A stretch of 64,000 nucleotides of DNA, taken from the NCBI RefSeq assembly GCF_041058985.1, contig NZ_JBEHZE010000001.1, forward strand, positions 1,302,001 to 1,366,000, read 5' to 3'. The notes beneath the pieces are model-generated. The model was not told the origin of the DNA and made no database searches. It saw only the letters and a list, made by a program, of their open reading frames with translations. The position numbers and the translations under genes were made by a program. Source of the stretch: Hyphococcus lacteus (GTDB taxonomy: Bacteria > Pseudomonadota > Alphaproteobacteria > Caulobacterales > Parvularculaceae). Positions 18,772 through 28,285 of the stretch are shown here, one piece after another (position 1 is the stretch's first letter; each line of letters starts with the position of its first letter).

Positions 18772-20276
18772 TGAGTTTTGCCCCAGATCCCACAGAACCT
18801 GTCCAGCGATCATTGAGCGAGCGTGTGGCCCGTGGCGCGGCGTGGATCGTCTTGGCGCGTTTTGTTATTCGCTCGCTTGGGTTGATCAACACCCTTGTGT
18901 TAGCGCGATTACTCGTGCCGGCGGATTTTGGGATTGTGGCCGTTGGTCTTGCGTTGATGCAACTTCTTCAGAATGTATCTGACATTGGTGTTTCGCAAAC
19001 GGTGGTTAAATTCCGCAATGCTGACCGCGTAACGTTTGATACGCTTTTCACAATGTCGGCGATACGCGGTGCGGTGGTGAGTTCGCTTTTGCTTATCGCT
19101 GCGCCTATTGCAGGGCACTTTTATGATGATCCGCGTGCGGTTGTAGTGTTCGTATGCGTTAGTGTGGTGCCGTTGTTTCATGCGCTTCTTAACCCGCGTT
19201 ACTTTGAATTCGAACGGGATCTCGATTTTTCAAAAGAGTTCATGACCACGGCGTTTAACAAGTTTTTGGGGATCGCATTTTCAATTACAATCGCATTGGT
19301 CTTTCGTAGTTATCTGGCAATATTGATGGGGCTTATCGTCAGCGCGTTTACGCAGATGATCCTTTCTTACATTGTTCGGCCATACCTGCCGCGTTTTACA
19401 CTGGCGTCATTCAAAGAGCTGTTTGGTTTTACCGGGTGGTTGACGGGGGTTAGTTTTATGGCGGCCCTAAACAACAAGCTCGATATGTTGTTTTTGACTA
19501 AAATGATTGGGCCAGCGAATGCCGGGGCGTATTATCTTGGCGATAGCGTTGCGGCGCTACCGTCGCAAGAGGTCGCGACGCCAATAGCACGGGCGATTTA
19601 TCCCGGCCTGTCAGAGTTGCAATCGAAGCCGGAAAATATGCGTGAGGCCTATTTGCGCGGTGTTGAAGTTTTGGGCCTTATCGCTATGCCAGCGGCATTT
19701 GGAACATCGTTTGTTGCTGCCGACCTGGTTGCATTGTTGCTAGGTGATCAATGGGATTTGGCTGTGCCGATGGTCAGATACTTCACGCCGGTTGCGGGGT
19801 TGATGGTTTTATTCTCCGCGACGCAAGGTTATGCGATGGCGTGTGGGCGCACCCGGTTGATTTTTTTTCGGGAGCTATTCTACTTTATAATTCGTATGCC
19901 AATTTTTATCTGGGCCAGCGCAACTTATGGTATGATGGGCGCGGTGCTGTCGACGGCGGGGGGCGGTATGCTTCATATGGTATTAAACCTTTCGCTTTTC
20001 AGCCGCATTAGCGGTCGCCCATTTTACGAATTGATTTGGCGAGTCCGGCGCAGTTTTGTCGGCGTTGCTGTAATGGCCGCCTATTTCTTTTGTCTTCGGC
20101 CAACGCTACCGGCGATTGACGCGCTACCGTTATTGCCGCGATTTATCACCGACGTCGTTTTGGGGGCTGGGTTCTACTCCACCGGGCTACTTGGTGTTTG
20201 GTTTGCGGAGGGGCGGCCCGCCGGCGTCGAAGCAACATTGTGGCGGCAGATTTCGTCACGCCTATTAAAGCGCTGA
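18771..20276 (+). CDS. Oligosaccharide/lipid flippase of the MOP superfamily (Wzx-like)
   Basis: Integral membrane transporter of 501 residues with about 12-14 hydrophobic segments spread over the whole length. The N-terminal SERVARGAAWIVLARFVIRS pattern and ARLLVPADFGIVAVG stretch mark the polysaccharide-synthesis branch of the MOP superfamily. Such proteins flip lipid-linked glycans across the inner membrane, and the related MurJ branch flips lipid II. Its start overlaps the stop of the Cys hydrolase by one base, so it belongs to that operon. No glycosyltransferase or polymerase gene is present. It may export the cluster product or a conjugate of it (inference). Confidence 0.88.
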   Translation: MSFAPDPTEPVQRSLSERVARGAAWIVLARFVIRSLGLINTLVLARLLVPADFGIVAVGLALMQLLQNVSDIGVSQTVVKFRNADRVTFDTLFTMSAIRGAVVSSLLLIAAPIAGHFYDDPRAVVVFVCVSVVPLFHALLNPRYFEFERDLDFSKEFMTTAFNKFLGIAFSITIALVFRSYLAILMGLIVSAFTQMILSYIVRPYLPRFTLASFKELFGFTGWLTGVSFMAALNNKLDMLFLTKMIGPANAGAYYLGDSVAALPSQEVATPIARAIYPGLSELQSKPENMREAYLRGVEVLGLIAMPAAFGTSFVAADLVALLLGDQWDLAVPMVRYFTPVAGLMVLFSATQGYAMACGRTRLIFFRELFYFIIRMPIFIWASATYGMMGAVLSTAGGGMLHMVLNLSLFSRISGRPFYELIWRVRRSFVGVAVMAAYFFCLRPTLPAIDALPLLPRFITDVVLGAGFYSTGLLGVWFAEGRPAGVEATLWRQISSRLLKR

Positions 20277-20363
20277 TCGCTCAATCTTAGCTTTGGCCTA
20301 TTCGCATAGCTATTGGCGGGTCGTACCCATTTGAGCTGCCGTGCCGAATTAACTCTTTTCATT

Positions 20364-20386
20364 CATATAAGGATATGTTTATATCA
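20364..20386. promoter_or_regulatory. Candidate SAH/SAM-type (SahR-like) operator upstream of metF
   Basis: An AT-rich imperfect palindrome, CATATAAGGATATG followed by TTTATATC, lies about 80 bases before metF in the 188-base gap after the flippase. It resembles the ATATAAAGATAT-type palindromes described for SahR-like ArsR regulators of methionine and SAH recycling genes in proteobacteria. The match is from memory and no regulator gene is adjacent. No SAM or SAH riboswitch could be recognised in the same gap. Confidence 0.4.
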
Positions 20387-20464
20387 TTATATTGCGCTTT
20401 GGGCGCGGTTTGATGCTGCGCATTTATTACTTATTACGGAATTTCAATATGTTAGGCCTATCTC

Positions 20465-21328
20465 ATGGGTGACCTCTCAATTTCATTTGAAATGTTCCCG
20501 CCCAAAAATCCAGAAATGGAAATGCGGTTGTGGGACAGCGTTGAGCGACTATCGGCGCTTGATCCGGCTTTTATTTCGGTGACATACGGCGCAGGTGGTT
20601 CCACCAGAGAACGCACGCATGATGTTGTTGAGCGGATAGCAAAGGCGGGTCAGGTTCGGTCGGCGGGCCACATTACTTGTGTCGGTGCATCGCAATCAGA
20701 GGTAGACAACGTCCTCCAACATTATTGGAATTCCGGTGTTCGTAGCATTGTTGCGCTTCGTGGTGACCCACTCGAAGGGGTCGGCGCTGCCTATACGCCC
20801 CATGAAAATGGGTATGCCTATGCGTCTGATCTGATCGAGGGCGCTCGCAAGATCGGGCCGTTTGATATTTCCGTTGGATGTTATCCGGAATGCCACCCCG
20901 AAGCCAAAGACCTTAAGCATGAATTGGAAACACTAAAACGCAAATTTGATGCGGGTGCGGATCGTGCGATCACACAGTTCTTTTTTGAGCCTGAAACGTT
21001 TCTGCGGTTTGTGGATGCCGCCCGAGATGCGGGTGTTGAAAAACCGATTGTGCCGGGAATCATGTTGCAATCAAATTTCACTGGTCTTGCGCGGATGGCA
21101 AAAATGTGCGGAACCGCTATTCCGCAACGAATAGCTGAACTCTATGACGGGTTGGAAAAAGACCCGCAGACGCGCGAGTTGGTCACAGCGCACCTTGTTG
21201 CGGAACTGTGCAATAAGCTTCGCGACGAAGGCGTTTCGAATTTTCATTTCTATACCATGAACCGCGCTAACCTTGCGCTGTCCACATGTCGTTTGTTGGG
21301 TGTAAACCCGAATAAAGAGGCCGCGTAA
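20465..21328 (+). CDS. metF: 5,10-methylenetetrahydrofolate reductase
   Basis: FAD-dependent reduction of 5,10-methylene-THF to 5-methyl-THF, the methyl donor for methionine synthase. The 287-residue protein has the family start SISFEMFPPK, the TYGAGGSTRERT substrate segment, ALRGDP and the GADRAITQFFFE motif, and is full length for bacterial MetF. It overlaps the following metH1 gene by one base (TAATG), so reductase and methyltransferase are made from one transcript. The AT-rich palindrome upstream is the likely control point. Confidence 0.95.
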   Translation: MGDLSISFEMFPPKNPEMEMRLWDSVERLSALDPAFISVTYGAGGSTRERTHDVVERIAKAGQVRSAGHITCVGASQSEVDNVLQHYWNSGVRSIVALRGDPLEGVGAAYTPHENGYAYASDLIEGARKIGPFDISVGCYPECHPEAKDLKHELETLKRKFDAGADRAITQFFFEPETFLRFVDAARDAGVEKPIVPGIMLQSNFTGLARMAKMCGTAIPQRIAELYDGLEKDPQTRELVTAHLVAELCNKLRDEGVSNFHFYTMNRANLALSTCRLLGVNPNKEAA

Positions 21329-22392
21329 TGAGTAGGCTAGAACGAGTAAAAGCCCTAAGGGAAGCCGCGAAAGAACGAATTCTTATTCTTGACGGTGCGT
21401 GGGGCGCGATGATCCAACGCAAGGGTCTTGAAGAAGAAGACTTTCGCGGCAGTCGGTTCGCCACGCACAATTCAGCGCTAAAAGGTAATAACGACATTCT
21501 TTGCCTGACACGGCCTGATGTTATTCGGGAGCTTCATGGCGAATATTACGCTGCCGGTGCTGATATTTCCGAGACGAATACATTTTCGTCCACAGTGATT
21601 GCCCAAGATGATTATTCGCTCGGCGCAAAAGATGTTCAGGACATAAATTTCGAAGGCGCAAAAATCGCGCGGGAAGCCGCAGCCGAGTGGACAAAAAAGA
21701 CGCCAGAGAAACCGCGCTTTGTTGCCGGGTCTATTGGGCCGCTCAACAAGATGTTGTCGATGTCGTCCGATGTGAATGACCCCGGTGCCAGGTCCGTGAC
21801 GTTTGACGAAGTTTACGATGCTTATGTGATGCAGATCCGGGCCCTAAACGAAGGCGGTGTTGACCTTTATTTGATTGAAACCATCACGGATACATTAAAT
21901 TGTAAGGCTGCGTTGAAAGCGATCAGCGATCTTGAAGCCGAAGGTATGGACAAGCTGCCGATTTGGATTTCGGGTACGATCACTGACCGTTCTGGCCGGA
22001 CTTTGTCGGGGCAAACAGTTGAAGCCTTCTGGAATTCGGTTCGTCATTCAAAACCATTCGCCATCGGGCTTAATTGTGCGCTTGGGGCATCGCTCATGCG
22101 GCCACATATTGCTGATCTTGCGCGCGTTTCCGACACGTTGGTTGCGGCGTACCCAAATGCGGGCCTACCCAACGCATTTGGCGAGTATGAAGAAACCCCC
22201 GAGCAAACTTCGGCAATGCTAAAAGAGTGGGCCGAATCTGGCCTTGTGAACATGCTTGGTGGATGCTGCGGTACGACACCAGATCATATTTCGGCGATTG
22301 CTGCGGCTGCGGATGGCGTCGCTCCGCGCCAAATTTCGGAACGCCCGCGCGCCATGCGATTAGCCGGGCTAGAGCCATTTGAACTTGCATAA
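21328..22392 (+). CDS. metH: Methionine synthase, homocysteine-binding domain protein (split MetH, part 1)
   Basis: Zn-dependent homocysteine S-methyltransferase domain encoded as a separate 354-residue protein. It binds and activates homocysteine; the remaining MetH domains are in the next gene. Zn ligands are visible as Cys250 in GLNCALGA and Cys313-Cys314 in GGCCGTTPDH. The N-terminal LDGAWGAMIQ motif is typical of the domain. Two-gene MetH is common in alphaproteobacteria, and the N-terminal domain ends cleanly, so this is a natural split rather than a frameshift. metF is coupled upstream. Confidence 0.93.
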   Translation: MSRLERVKALREAAKERILILDGAWGAMIQRKGLEEEDFRGSRFATHNSALKGNNDILCLTRPDVIRELHGEYYAAGADISETNTFSSTVIAQDDYSLGAKDVQDINFEGAKIAREAAAEWTKKTPEKPRFVAGSIGPLNKMLSMSSDVNDPGARSVTFDEVYDAYVMQIRALNEGGVDLYLIETITDTLNCKAALKAISDLEAEGMDKLPIWISGTITDRSGRTLSGQTVEAFWNSVRHSKPFAIGLNCALGASLMRPHIADLARVSDTLVAAYPNAGLPNAFGEYEETPEQTSAMLKEWAESGLVNMLGGCCGTTPDHISAIAAAADGVAPRQISERPRAMRLAGLEPFELA

Positions 22393-22402
22393 GAAAAAAG
22401 TA

Positions 22403-25048
22403 ATGACCAACCAAACTGCTAATTTTGTTAATATCGGTGAACGGACGAATATCACCGGTTCTGCCGTTTTTCGTCGCATGATCACCGAGGGACGCTATGC
22501 GGATGCGGTCGAGGTCGCACGCCAGCAAGTTGAAAACGGGGCGCAAATAATAGACGTCAATATGGATGAAGGAATGTTGGATGGCGTTGAGGCTATGCAA
22601 ACATTCCTTAATCTATTAGCCGCGGAACCGGACATCGCGCGGGTGCCAATTATGATTGATTCCTCGAAGTGGGAAGTGATCGAAGCGGGCCTTAAATGTG
22701 TGCAGGGAAAAGCCGTCGTAAACTCGATCTCGCTCAAAGAGGGTGAGGAGCCGTTTCTAAAACAGGCGCGTATCGTCCGTAGTTATGGCGCAGCCACCGT
22801 AGTTATGGCCTTTGACGAAAAGGGCCAAGCGGAAACGGCTGACGAGAAAGTGCGCATCTGTACGCGGGCATACCGGCTTTTGGTTGATGAGGTTGGCTTT
22901 CCGCCCGAAGATATTATTTTTGATCCGAACATCTTCGCTGTGGCAACAGGCATCGAAGAGCATAACGATTATTCGCGCGCTTTTATTGACGCTGTCAAAC
23001 GTATACGGAAAGAATTGCCCGGTGCGCATGTGTCTGGCGGATTGTCGAATGTTTCGTTCTCGTTTCGCGGGAACGAGCCGGTACGACGTGCCATGCATTC
23101 GGTGTTCCTATATCATGCGATTAAAGCGGGCATGGATATGGCAATCGTCAATGCGGGCCAGCTTGATATCTATGACGACATTGAGCCTGACTTACGTGAG
23201 CGTGTTGAAGACGTAATTCTCAATCGGCGTGATGACGCGACCGACCGCCTGCTGGATATCGCAGAGAAGTTTCGCGGACAAAAGGGCGCCGTTCAAGAGA
23301 AAGATCTTTCATGGCGTGAAGGCGACGTTAAGGAACGGCTATCCCATGCGTTGGTTCACGGCATCACCGAATACATTATCGAAGACACCGAGGAAGCTCG
23401 TCTTGCAGCTAACCGACCGCTTCATGTGATCGAAGGCCCATTGATGGACGGCATGGGGATCGTTGGCGACTTATTTGGTGATGGCAAAATGTTCCTGCCG
23501 CAGGTCGTGAAATCGGCCCGCGTAATGAAGCAAGCCGTGGCGCATCTTCTTCCGTTTATGGAAGAGGAAAAAGTCCGCCTTGGGACTGCTGACAAGTCAA
23601 ATGGCAAAATCTTGATGGCGACAGTGAAGGGCGATGTCCACGATATCGGTAAGAATATCGTCGGTGTGGTGCTTCAATGTAATGGCTACGAGGTCATAGA
23701 TCTAGGTGTGATGGTTCCTGCAGAAACTATTCTGGAAGAAGCCAAAAAGAACGAAGTGGATATTATTGGTCTCTCGGGATTGATTACACCATCGCTTGAT
23801 GAAATGGTTTTTGTGGGTGCTGAAATGCAGCGCCAGAACATGAACCTTCCTTTGTTGATTGGTGGCGCGACGACATCGCCGGCGCATACGGCAGTGAAAA
23901 TTGAACCAGGCTATAAGAATGCGCCAACGCTTCACGTCACTGACGCTAGCCGCGCTGTCGGCGTGGTTTCGTCGCTGCTTTCTGATGATGACCGCCCGCG
24001 TGTTTGGGAAGAAACAAAGGAAAAGTACGAAAAAATCCGCCAGTCTCGTTCCGGCGGTGCGCGCAAAGAACGATTGGCCATTGCAGACGCGCGTGAGCAG
24101 TCATTGAAACTTGATTGGTCACAACCTGCGCCCAAGCCATCATTCATCGGTGTGGAGACTGTTGATGACGTCTCTCTTGAAGACGTATTGCCGTATATGG
24201 ACTGGACGCCATTCTTCATGAGCTGGGATCTGAAGGGACGGTACCCGCAGATTTTGGACGATGACAAACGGGGAGAGGCCGCACGCGGCCTATGGCGTGA
24301 TGCGCAAGCTATACTTGAACGCATGGTCGCTGAAAAATGGTTGACCTTAACGGGCAGCGTCGGGTTCTGGCCTGCCAATACAGATGGTGACGACGTCATC
24401 GTGTGGTCCGATGAAGGGCGCTCCAGCGAGCGCGCGCGGTTTCATACGATTCGTCAACAGATGAAGAAAGAATTCGAACATACCAATATGGCGCTTTCGG
24501 ATTTCGTTAGACCCACATCAATAGGCGATGACTGGGTTGGCGGATTCTGTGTAACGGCTGGTCATGGCGAAGCGGAACGGTCGGAAGCATTCCGCAAAGC
24601 GAATGACGACTATTCTTCGATAATTGTCAAAGCACTTGCAGACCGTTTTGCGGAAGGGTTCGCAGAATTACTCCACGCCCGGGCGCGCCGCGAATTATGG
24701 GGCTATGCGCCAGATGAAAATCTCGATCGGGAAGCACTGATCGAAGAGAAATATGATGGTATTCGTCCTGCGCCAGGCTATCCGTCACAGCCTGACCATA
24801 CGGAAAAGGAAACTTTATTCCGGTTGTTGGAGGCGGAAAAACGCGCCGGGGTTGAGCTAACGTCGAGCTGTGCCATGACGCCGCCCGCGAGTGTTTCGGG
24901 TCTTTATTTCGCCCATCCGCAGTCAGTCTATTTTGCTGTTGGCAAGATCGAAAAAGACCAAGTGGAAGATTATGCCAATCGGAAAGGCTGGCCGTTGAGT
25001 AAAGCCGAACGTTGGCTGGGGCCAATTCTTAATTATACCCCTGAATAG
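22403..25048 (+). CDS. metH: Methionine synthase, folate/B12/AdoMet-activation domains (split MetH, part 2)
   Basis: Carries the rest of cobalamin-dependent methionine synthase in 881 residues. These are the pterin-binding domain (NIGERTNITGS at the start), the B12 cap and Rossmann domains with the axial ligand His413 in GDVHDIGKN, and the C-terminal activation domain (RPAPGYPSQPDH, SSCAMTPPASVSG) that binds AdoMet for reactivation. An in-frame TTG at 22379 would overlap metH1, but the ATG at 22403 matches the conserved start. It receives methyl groups from MetF-made 5-methyl-THF and passes them to homocysteine bound by the metH1 product. A weak hairpin follows at 25050-25077 (CGAAAAC paired with GTTTTCG). 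Confidence 0.94.
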   Translation: MTNQTANFVNIGERTNITGSAVFRRMITEGRYADAVEVARQQVENGAQIIDVNMDEGMLDGVEAMQTFLNLLAAEPDIARVPIMIDSSKWEVIEAGLKCVQGKAVVNSISLKEGEEPFLKQARIVRSYGAATVVMAFDEKGQAETADEKVRICTRAYRLLVDEVGFPPEDIIFDPNIFAVATGIEEHNDYSRAFIDAVKRIRKELPGAHVSGGLSNVSFSFRGNEPVRRAMHSVFLYHAIKAGMDMAIVNAGQLDIYDDIEPDLRERVEDVILNRRDDATDRLLDIAEKFRGQKGAVQEKDLSWREGDVKERLSHALVHGITEYIIEDTEEARLAANRPLHVIEGPLMDGMGIVGDLFGDGKMFLPQVVKSARVMKQAVAHLLPFMEEEKVRLGTADKSNGKILMATVKGDVHDIGKNIVGVVLQCNGYEVIDLGVMVPAETILEEAKKNEVDIIGLSGLITPSLDEMVFVGAEMQRQNMNLPLLIGGATTSPAHTAVKIEPGYKNAPTLHVTDASRAVGVVSSLLSDDDRPRVWEETKEKYEKIRQSRSGGARKERLAIADAREQSLKLDWSQPAPKPSFIGVETVDDVSLEDVLPYMDWTPFFMSWDLKGRYPQILDDDKRGEAARGLWRDAQAILERMVAEKWLTLTGSVGFWPANTDGDDVIVWSDEGRSSERARFHTIRQQMKKEFEHTNMALSDFVRPTSIGDDWVGGFCVTAGHGEAERSEAFRKANDDYSSIIVKALADRFAEGFAELLHARARRELWGYAPDENLDREALIEEKYDGIRPAPGYPSQPDHTEKETLFRLLEAEKRAGVELTSSCAMTPPASVSGLYFAHPQSVYFAVGKIEKDQVEDYANRKGWPLSKAERWLGPILNYTPE

Positions 25049-25162
25049 ACGAAAACGTTGCTCTCTCGCTGTTTTCGGGTTGATTTGATTTCTGCTTCCG
25101 GCACAAATTGCACTATCGAATAGTTTTGGCGTGAAACGCCTTTATTTAGGAAAGTGGATTTG

Positions 25163-26368
25163 ATGCGAAACTTGCTGCCTGTTCTTCCCCTGATCATTGC
25201 ATCTGGCGTTTTGCCGGTGTCGGCGATGGCTGCGCCGTCTGAGCGTGCTATCGAAATCGCCCATAAATATATTACGATTGACGGGCATATTGATGCGCCG
25301 ATGCATGTGGTCACGAGCGGTGCCGATCTTTCAACCGGTGAGAACACAGCTGAGTTCGACTTTGATCGTGCAAAGACCGGCGGTCTTGATGCGCCTTTTA
25401 TGTCGATCTATGTAGCCGCAACATATGAAGAATCAGGCGGTGCGAAAGCGCGGGCGGATATTCTTATTGGCCTTATGGAAGGCGTCGCAGCACAATTCCC
25501 CGACAAATATGAAATCGCATATTCGCCCAAAGATGTACGCCGCATTTTTAAAGCGGGCAAAGTAGCGCTGCCCATGGGAATGGAAAACGGTTCCCCGATC
25601 GAAGGCGACCTCAAAAACCTCAAGCATTTTTATGATCGCGGAATTCGCTACATCACATTGGCACATTCCAAATCAAATCATATCTCAGATTCGTCTTACG
25701 ATTCGAACAAGCGGTGGGGTGGGCTTTCTCCCTTCGGTTTTCAAATGGTAGAAGCGATGAACGACCTTGGTATTATGGTTGATGTCAGTCATTTGTCCGA
25801 CGGCGCAATTGAGGATGTACTTGATGTCGTGCGTGTGCCGGTGATTGCTTCGCACTCTTCCATGCGACATTTTACGCCAGGGTTCGAGCGCAACTTATCG
25901 GATGAGCTTGCTAAAAAAATCAGTGAAAATGGCGGCGTGATCATGATCAATTACGGCTCGTCATTTCTGACTGAGGAAGCCAATAAATATTCCGATATGC
26001 GTACGGCAGCGCAGACCGCCGAAGAAGAAAAGCTCGGTCGCGCTATGACCCGTGACGAGATCGGTGCATTTAGGGAAGTCTGGTCCAAAGATAACCCTTA
26101 TCCATTTGCTACGCTTGACGATGTTCTTGATCACATTGATCGGGCCGTAGAGGTTGCTGGAATTGATCATGTTGGTCTTGGTACTGACTATGATGGTGTT
26201 GGTGACAGTCTTCCAACAGACCTCAAGGACGTGACGTCGTTCCCAGTGTTGGTCGATGGCCTGCTGGAGCGTGACTATGACGAGGCAGCGATTGAAAAGA
26301 TTCTAGGAGGCAATGCTCTTCGCGTTTGGGAAGAGGTTGAAAAAGGTCGCCGCAAGCGCAAATTCTAA
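25163..26368 (+). CDS. Exported membrane-dipeptidase family protein (peptidase M19)
   Basis: Zn-dependent dipeptidase of the renal-dipeptidase family, 401 residues. An N-terminal signal peptide of about 24 residues ends near SAMA-AP, so it acts in the periplasm. The metal site begins with DGHIDAP (HxD pattern) and continues with conserved DVSHLSDG and SHSS segments and the late GTDYDGVGD motif. ATG at 25163 fits the signal peptide; a GTG nine bases upstream is an alternative, and AGGAAA lies before both. It is a single gene downstream of metH2, probably hydrolysing dipeptides, possibly D-amino-acid ones. Confidence 0.88.
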   Translation: MRNLLPVLPLIIASGVLPVSAMAAPSERAIEIAHKYITIDGHIDAPMHVVTSGADLSTGENTAEFDFDRAKTGGLDAPFMSIYVAATYEESGGAKARADILIGLMEGVAAQFPDKYEIAYSPKDVRRIFKAGKVALPMGMENGSPIEGDLKNLKHFYDRGIRYITLAHSKSNHISDSSYDSNKRWGGLSPFGFQMVEAMNDLGIMVDVSHLSDGAIEDVLDVVRVPVIASHSSMRHFTPGFERNLSDELAKKISENGGVIMINYGSSFLTEEANKYSDMRTAAQTAEEEKLGRAMTRDEIGAFREVWSKDNPYPFATLDDVLDHIDRAVEVAGIDHVGLGTDYDGVGDSLPTDLKDVTSFPVLVDGLLERDYDEAAIEKILGGNALRVWEEVEKGRRKRKF

Positions 26369-26558
26369 TAGCTATTTGTGGGGCTATCATACGATTTGCC
26401 TATTGGCGAAGGTTGATAGTCCCGCATATCTAATTCGAATAATGCTCGGGTGGGGCACTGCGCCGCAAAATCGATCCCATAACTGCCAAGAATTCTGGAC
26501 CCCCAAGCCACAGAGCTCTATTGAGTGATGTAGCAATTCATTCGGGAAGGGTTCAGCT

Positions 26559-27440
26559 ATGGGCGATCTCAAAGGCAAGACATTATTCATTACCGGTGCA
26601 TCGCGGGGGATTGGACTCGCTATCGCGCTGCGCGCTGCAAAAGATGGCGCGAATATCGCGATTGCGGCAAAATCAGCAGAGCCACACAAGCATCTACCGG
26701 GTACGATTTATACGGCTGCGGAAGAAATCGAAGCGGCAGGTGGCAAAGCCTTGCCGCTTGTGTGTGATATTCGGTACGAAGATCAAGTTCAGGCGGCCGT
26801 CGATGCAACAGCTGAGAAGTTCGGTGGCATAGATATCTGCGTGAACAACGCTTCGGCAATTTCTCTTACTGGTACAGAAGCAACTGACATGAAGCGTTGG
26901 GATTTGATGCACCAAATCAATGCGCGCGGTACGTTTTTAACGTCTAAAACGTGCATTCCTTATCTAAAAAAAGCTGAAAACCCGCATGTTTTGACGTTGT
27001 CGCCACCACTCGACATGAGTCCAAAATGGTTTGGCGGGCATGTCGCTTACACTATGGCAAAATTTGGCATGTCGATGTGTGTACTCGGTATGGCGGAAGA
27101 ATATAGAAACGCGGGCATTGCTTTTAATGCGCTCTGGCCACGTACGGCTATTGCGACGGCGGCGGTAAAGTTTGCCTTGGGCGGAGAGGCAATGATGCAG
27201 GCCTCGCGTACGGTCGATATTCTTTCGGATTCTGCTCATCTGATTTTCACCAAACCATCACGTGAATTTAGCGGTAACTTCATCATCGATGACACCTTTC
27301 TTTATGAAAATGGTGTCAAAGATTTCGAACAATATCGTGTTGATGCTTCGAAAAAGCTCGCGCCAGATTTCTTTGTTCCGGATGATGCAACCCCGCCACC
27401 AGGAGTCGCAGAGACTTTGATGGAGGGTATGCTAGGGTAG
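26559..27440 (+). CDS. SDR-family oxidoreductase (HSDL2-like)
   Basis: A 293-residue short-chain dehydrogenase. The NAD(P) site is GASRGIG (13-19), and catalytic Tyr164 and Lys168 sit in YTMAK. The sequence around KSAEPHKHLPGTI and the long C-terminal tail resemble the HSDL2 subgroup found beside acyl-CoA metabolism genes. AAGGG eight bases upstream supports the start. The substrate cannot be read from sequence; a fatty or hydroxyacyl compound is plausible. It is followed closely by the MOSC gene. The 190 bases before it hold nothing recognisable. Confidence 0.85.
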   Translation: MGDLKGKTLFITGASRGIGLAIALRAAKDGANIAIAAKSAEPHKHLPGTIYTAAEEIEAAGGKALPLVCDIRYEDQVQAAVDATAEKFGGIDICVNNASAISLTGTEATDMKRWDLMHQINARGTFLTSKTCIPYLKKAENPHVLTLSPPLDMSPKWFGGHVAYTMAKFGMSMCVLGMAEEYRNAGIAFNALWPRTAIATAAVKFALGGEAMMQASRTVDILSDSAHLIFTKPSREFSGNFIIDDTFLYENGVKDFEQYRVDASKKLAPDFFVPDDATPPPGVAETLMEGMLG

Positions 27441-27445
27441 CGCTT

Positions 27446-28285
27446 ATGCGCGTTACCTCGCTTCATATTTATCCAGTCAAAAGTGGTCGAAGCATAAGCC
27501 TTGATCAGGCTCATCTGCGCCCGCGCGGGCTCGCAAGGGATCGTCGGTGGATTATTACCGACGAGAATAATCGTTTTCTGACCCAAAGAGAGTGCGGCGC
27601 GCTAGCACGGATAATCGCGACGCCGACGGACATCGGTGTCACGTTATCGACCGATGGTGGTGACGCTATCGATATTGCGTTTCCGTCAACGAAGGTGCGG
27701 GAAGCTGTGGTGGTCTGGAAAGATACTGTGCTTGCCCTACCTGCAGGGACCGTGGCGGATTTGTGGGTGTCCGCTATCGCAGGGCGTCCTGCGCGTTTGT
27801 TGTTTATGGATGATGATGCGGATCGCAATACGCCCGGTAAATGGGGTGCGAAAACGCCTGTTAGTTTTGCCGATGGGTTTCCATTGTTGGTTACTTCGAC
27901 GTCATCACTCAGTGATCTGAATAATGAGATAACAAAAGGCGCTGGCGAATCCGTTGGGATGGAACGTTTTCGGCCTAACATTGTGATTGAAGGTTCTGAC
28001 CCTTGGGCTGAAGATTACTGGTCCTTGCTTGAAATCGGTGACGTCACAATAGAACTGGTTAAGCCCTGCGCCCGATGTCTTGTGACGACCAAAGATCAAC
28101 GAACGGGCGAGGTCAAAGGGCGAGCCCCCTTAAGAACGCTCGGGCGGATACGGCGTTCAACGCATCCTGATTTACAAGGCGCGTTATTTGGTTGGAACGC
28201 TGCTGTCATTAAACAGGGCCGCATTAATGTTGGTGATTCCGTAAAGGTTTTGGAGCGGCGAGAAAATGGATGGCCGCTGGCTTAG
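27446..28285 (+). CDS. MOSC-domain protein (YcbX-like N-terminal barrel plus MOSC)
   Basis: A 279-residue protein with the MOSC N-terminal beta-barrel (LHIYPVKSGRSIS, RWIITDENNRFLTQRE) followed by a MOSC domain ending in KPCARCLVTT. These proteins bind molybdenum cofactor and reduce N-hydroxylated compounds in concert with an electron donor. Unlike E. coli YcbX it lacks the C-terminal 2Fe-2S domain, so a separate donor is needed. It starts five bases after the SDR stop and its 3' end overlaps a small zinc-ribbon gene on the other strand by four bases. Confidence 0.88.
   Translation: MRVTSLHIYPVKSGRSISLDQAHLRPRGLARDRRWIITDENNRFLTQRECGALARIIATPTDIGVTLSTDGGDAIDIAFPSTKVREAVVVWKDTVLALPAGTVADLWVSAIAGRPARLLFMDDDADRNTPGKWGAKTPVSFADGFPLLVTSTSSLSDLNNEITKGAGESVGMERFRPNIVIEGSDPWAEDYWSLLEIGDVTIELVKPCARCLVTTKDQRTGEVKGRAPLRTLGRIRRSTHPDLQGALFGWNAAVIKQGRINVGDSVKVLERRENGWPLA

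Noticed and set aside
20277..20464. SAM or SAH riboswitch before metF
   Set aside because: No conserved pseudoknot or core pattern could be matched by eye; the AT-rich palindrome is the better explanation for control.
21328..25048. Possible frameshifted metH
   Set aside because: The homocysteine domain ends cleanly and the second protein starts at a conserved domain boundary; two-gene MetH is a normal alphaproteobacterial arrangement.
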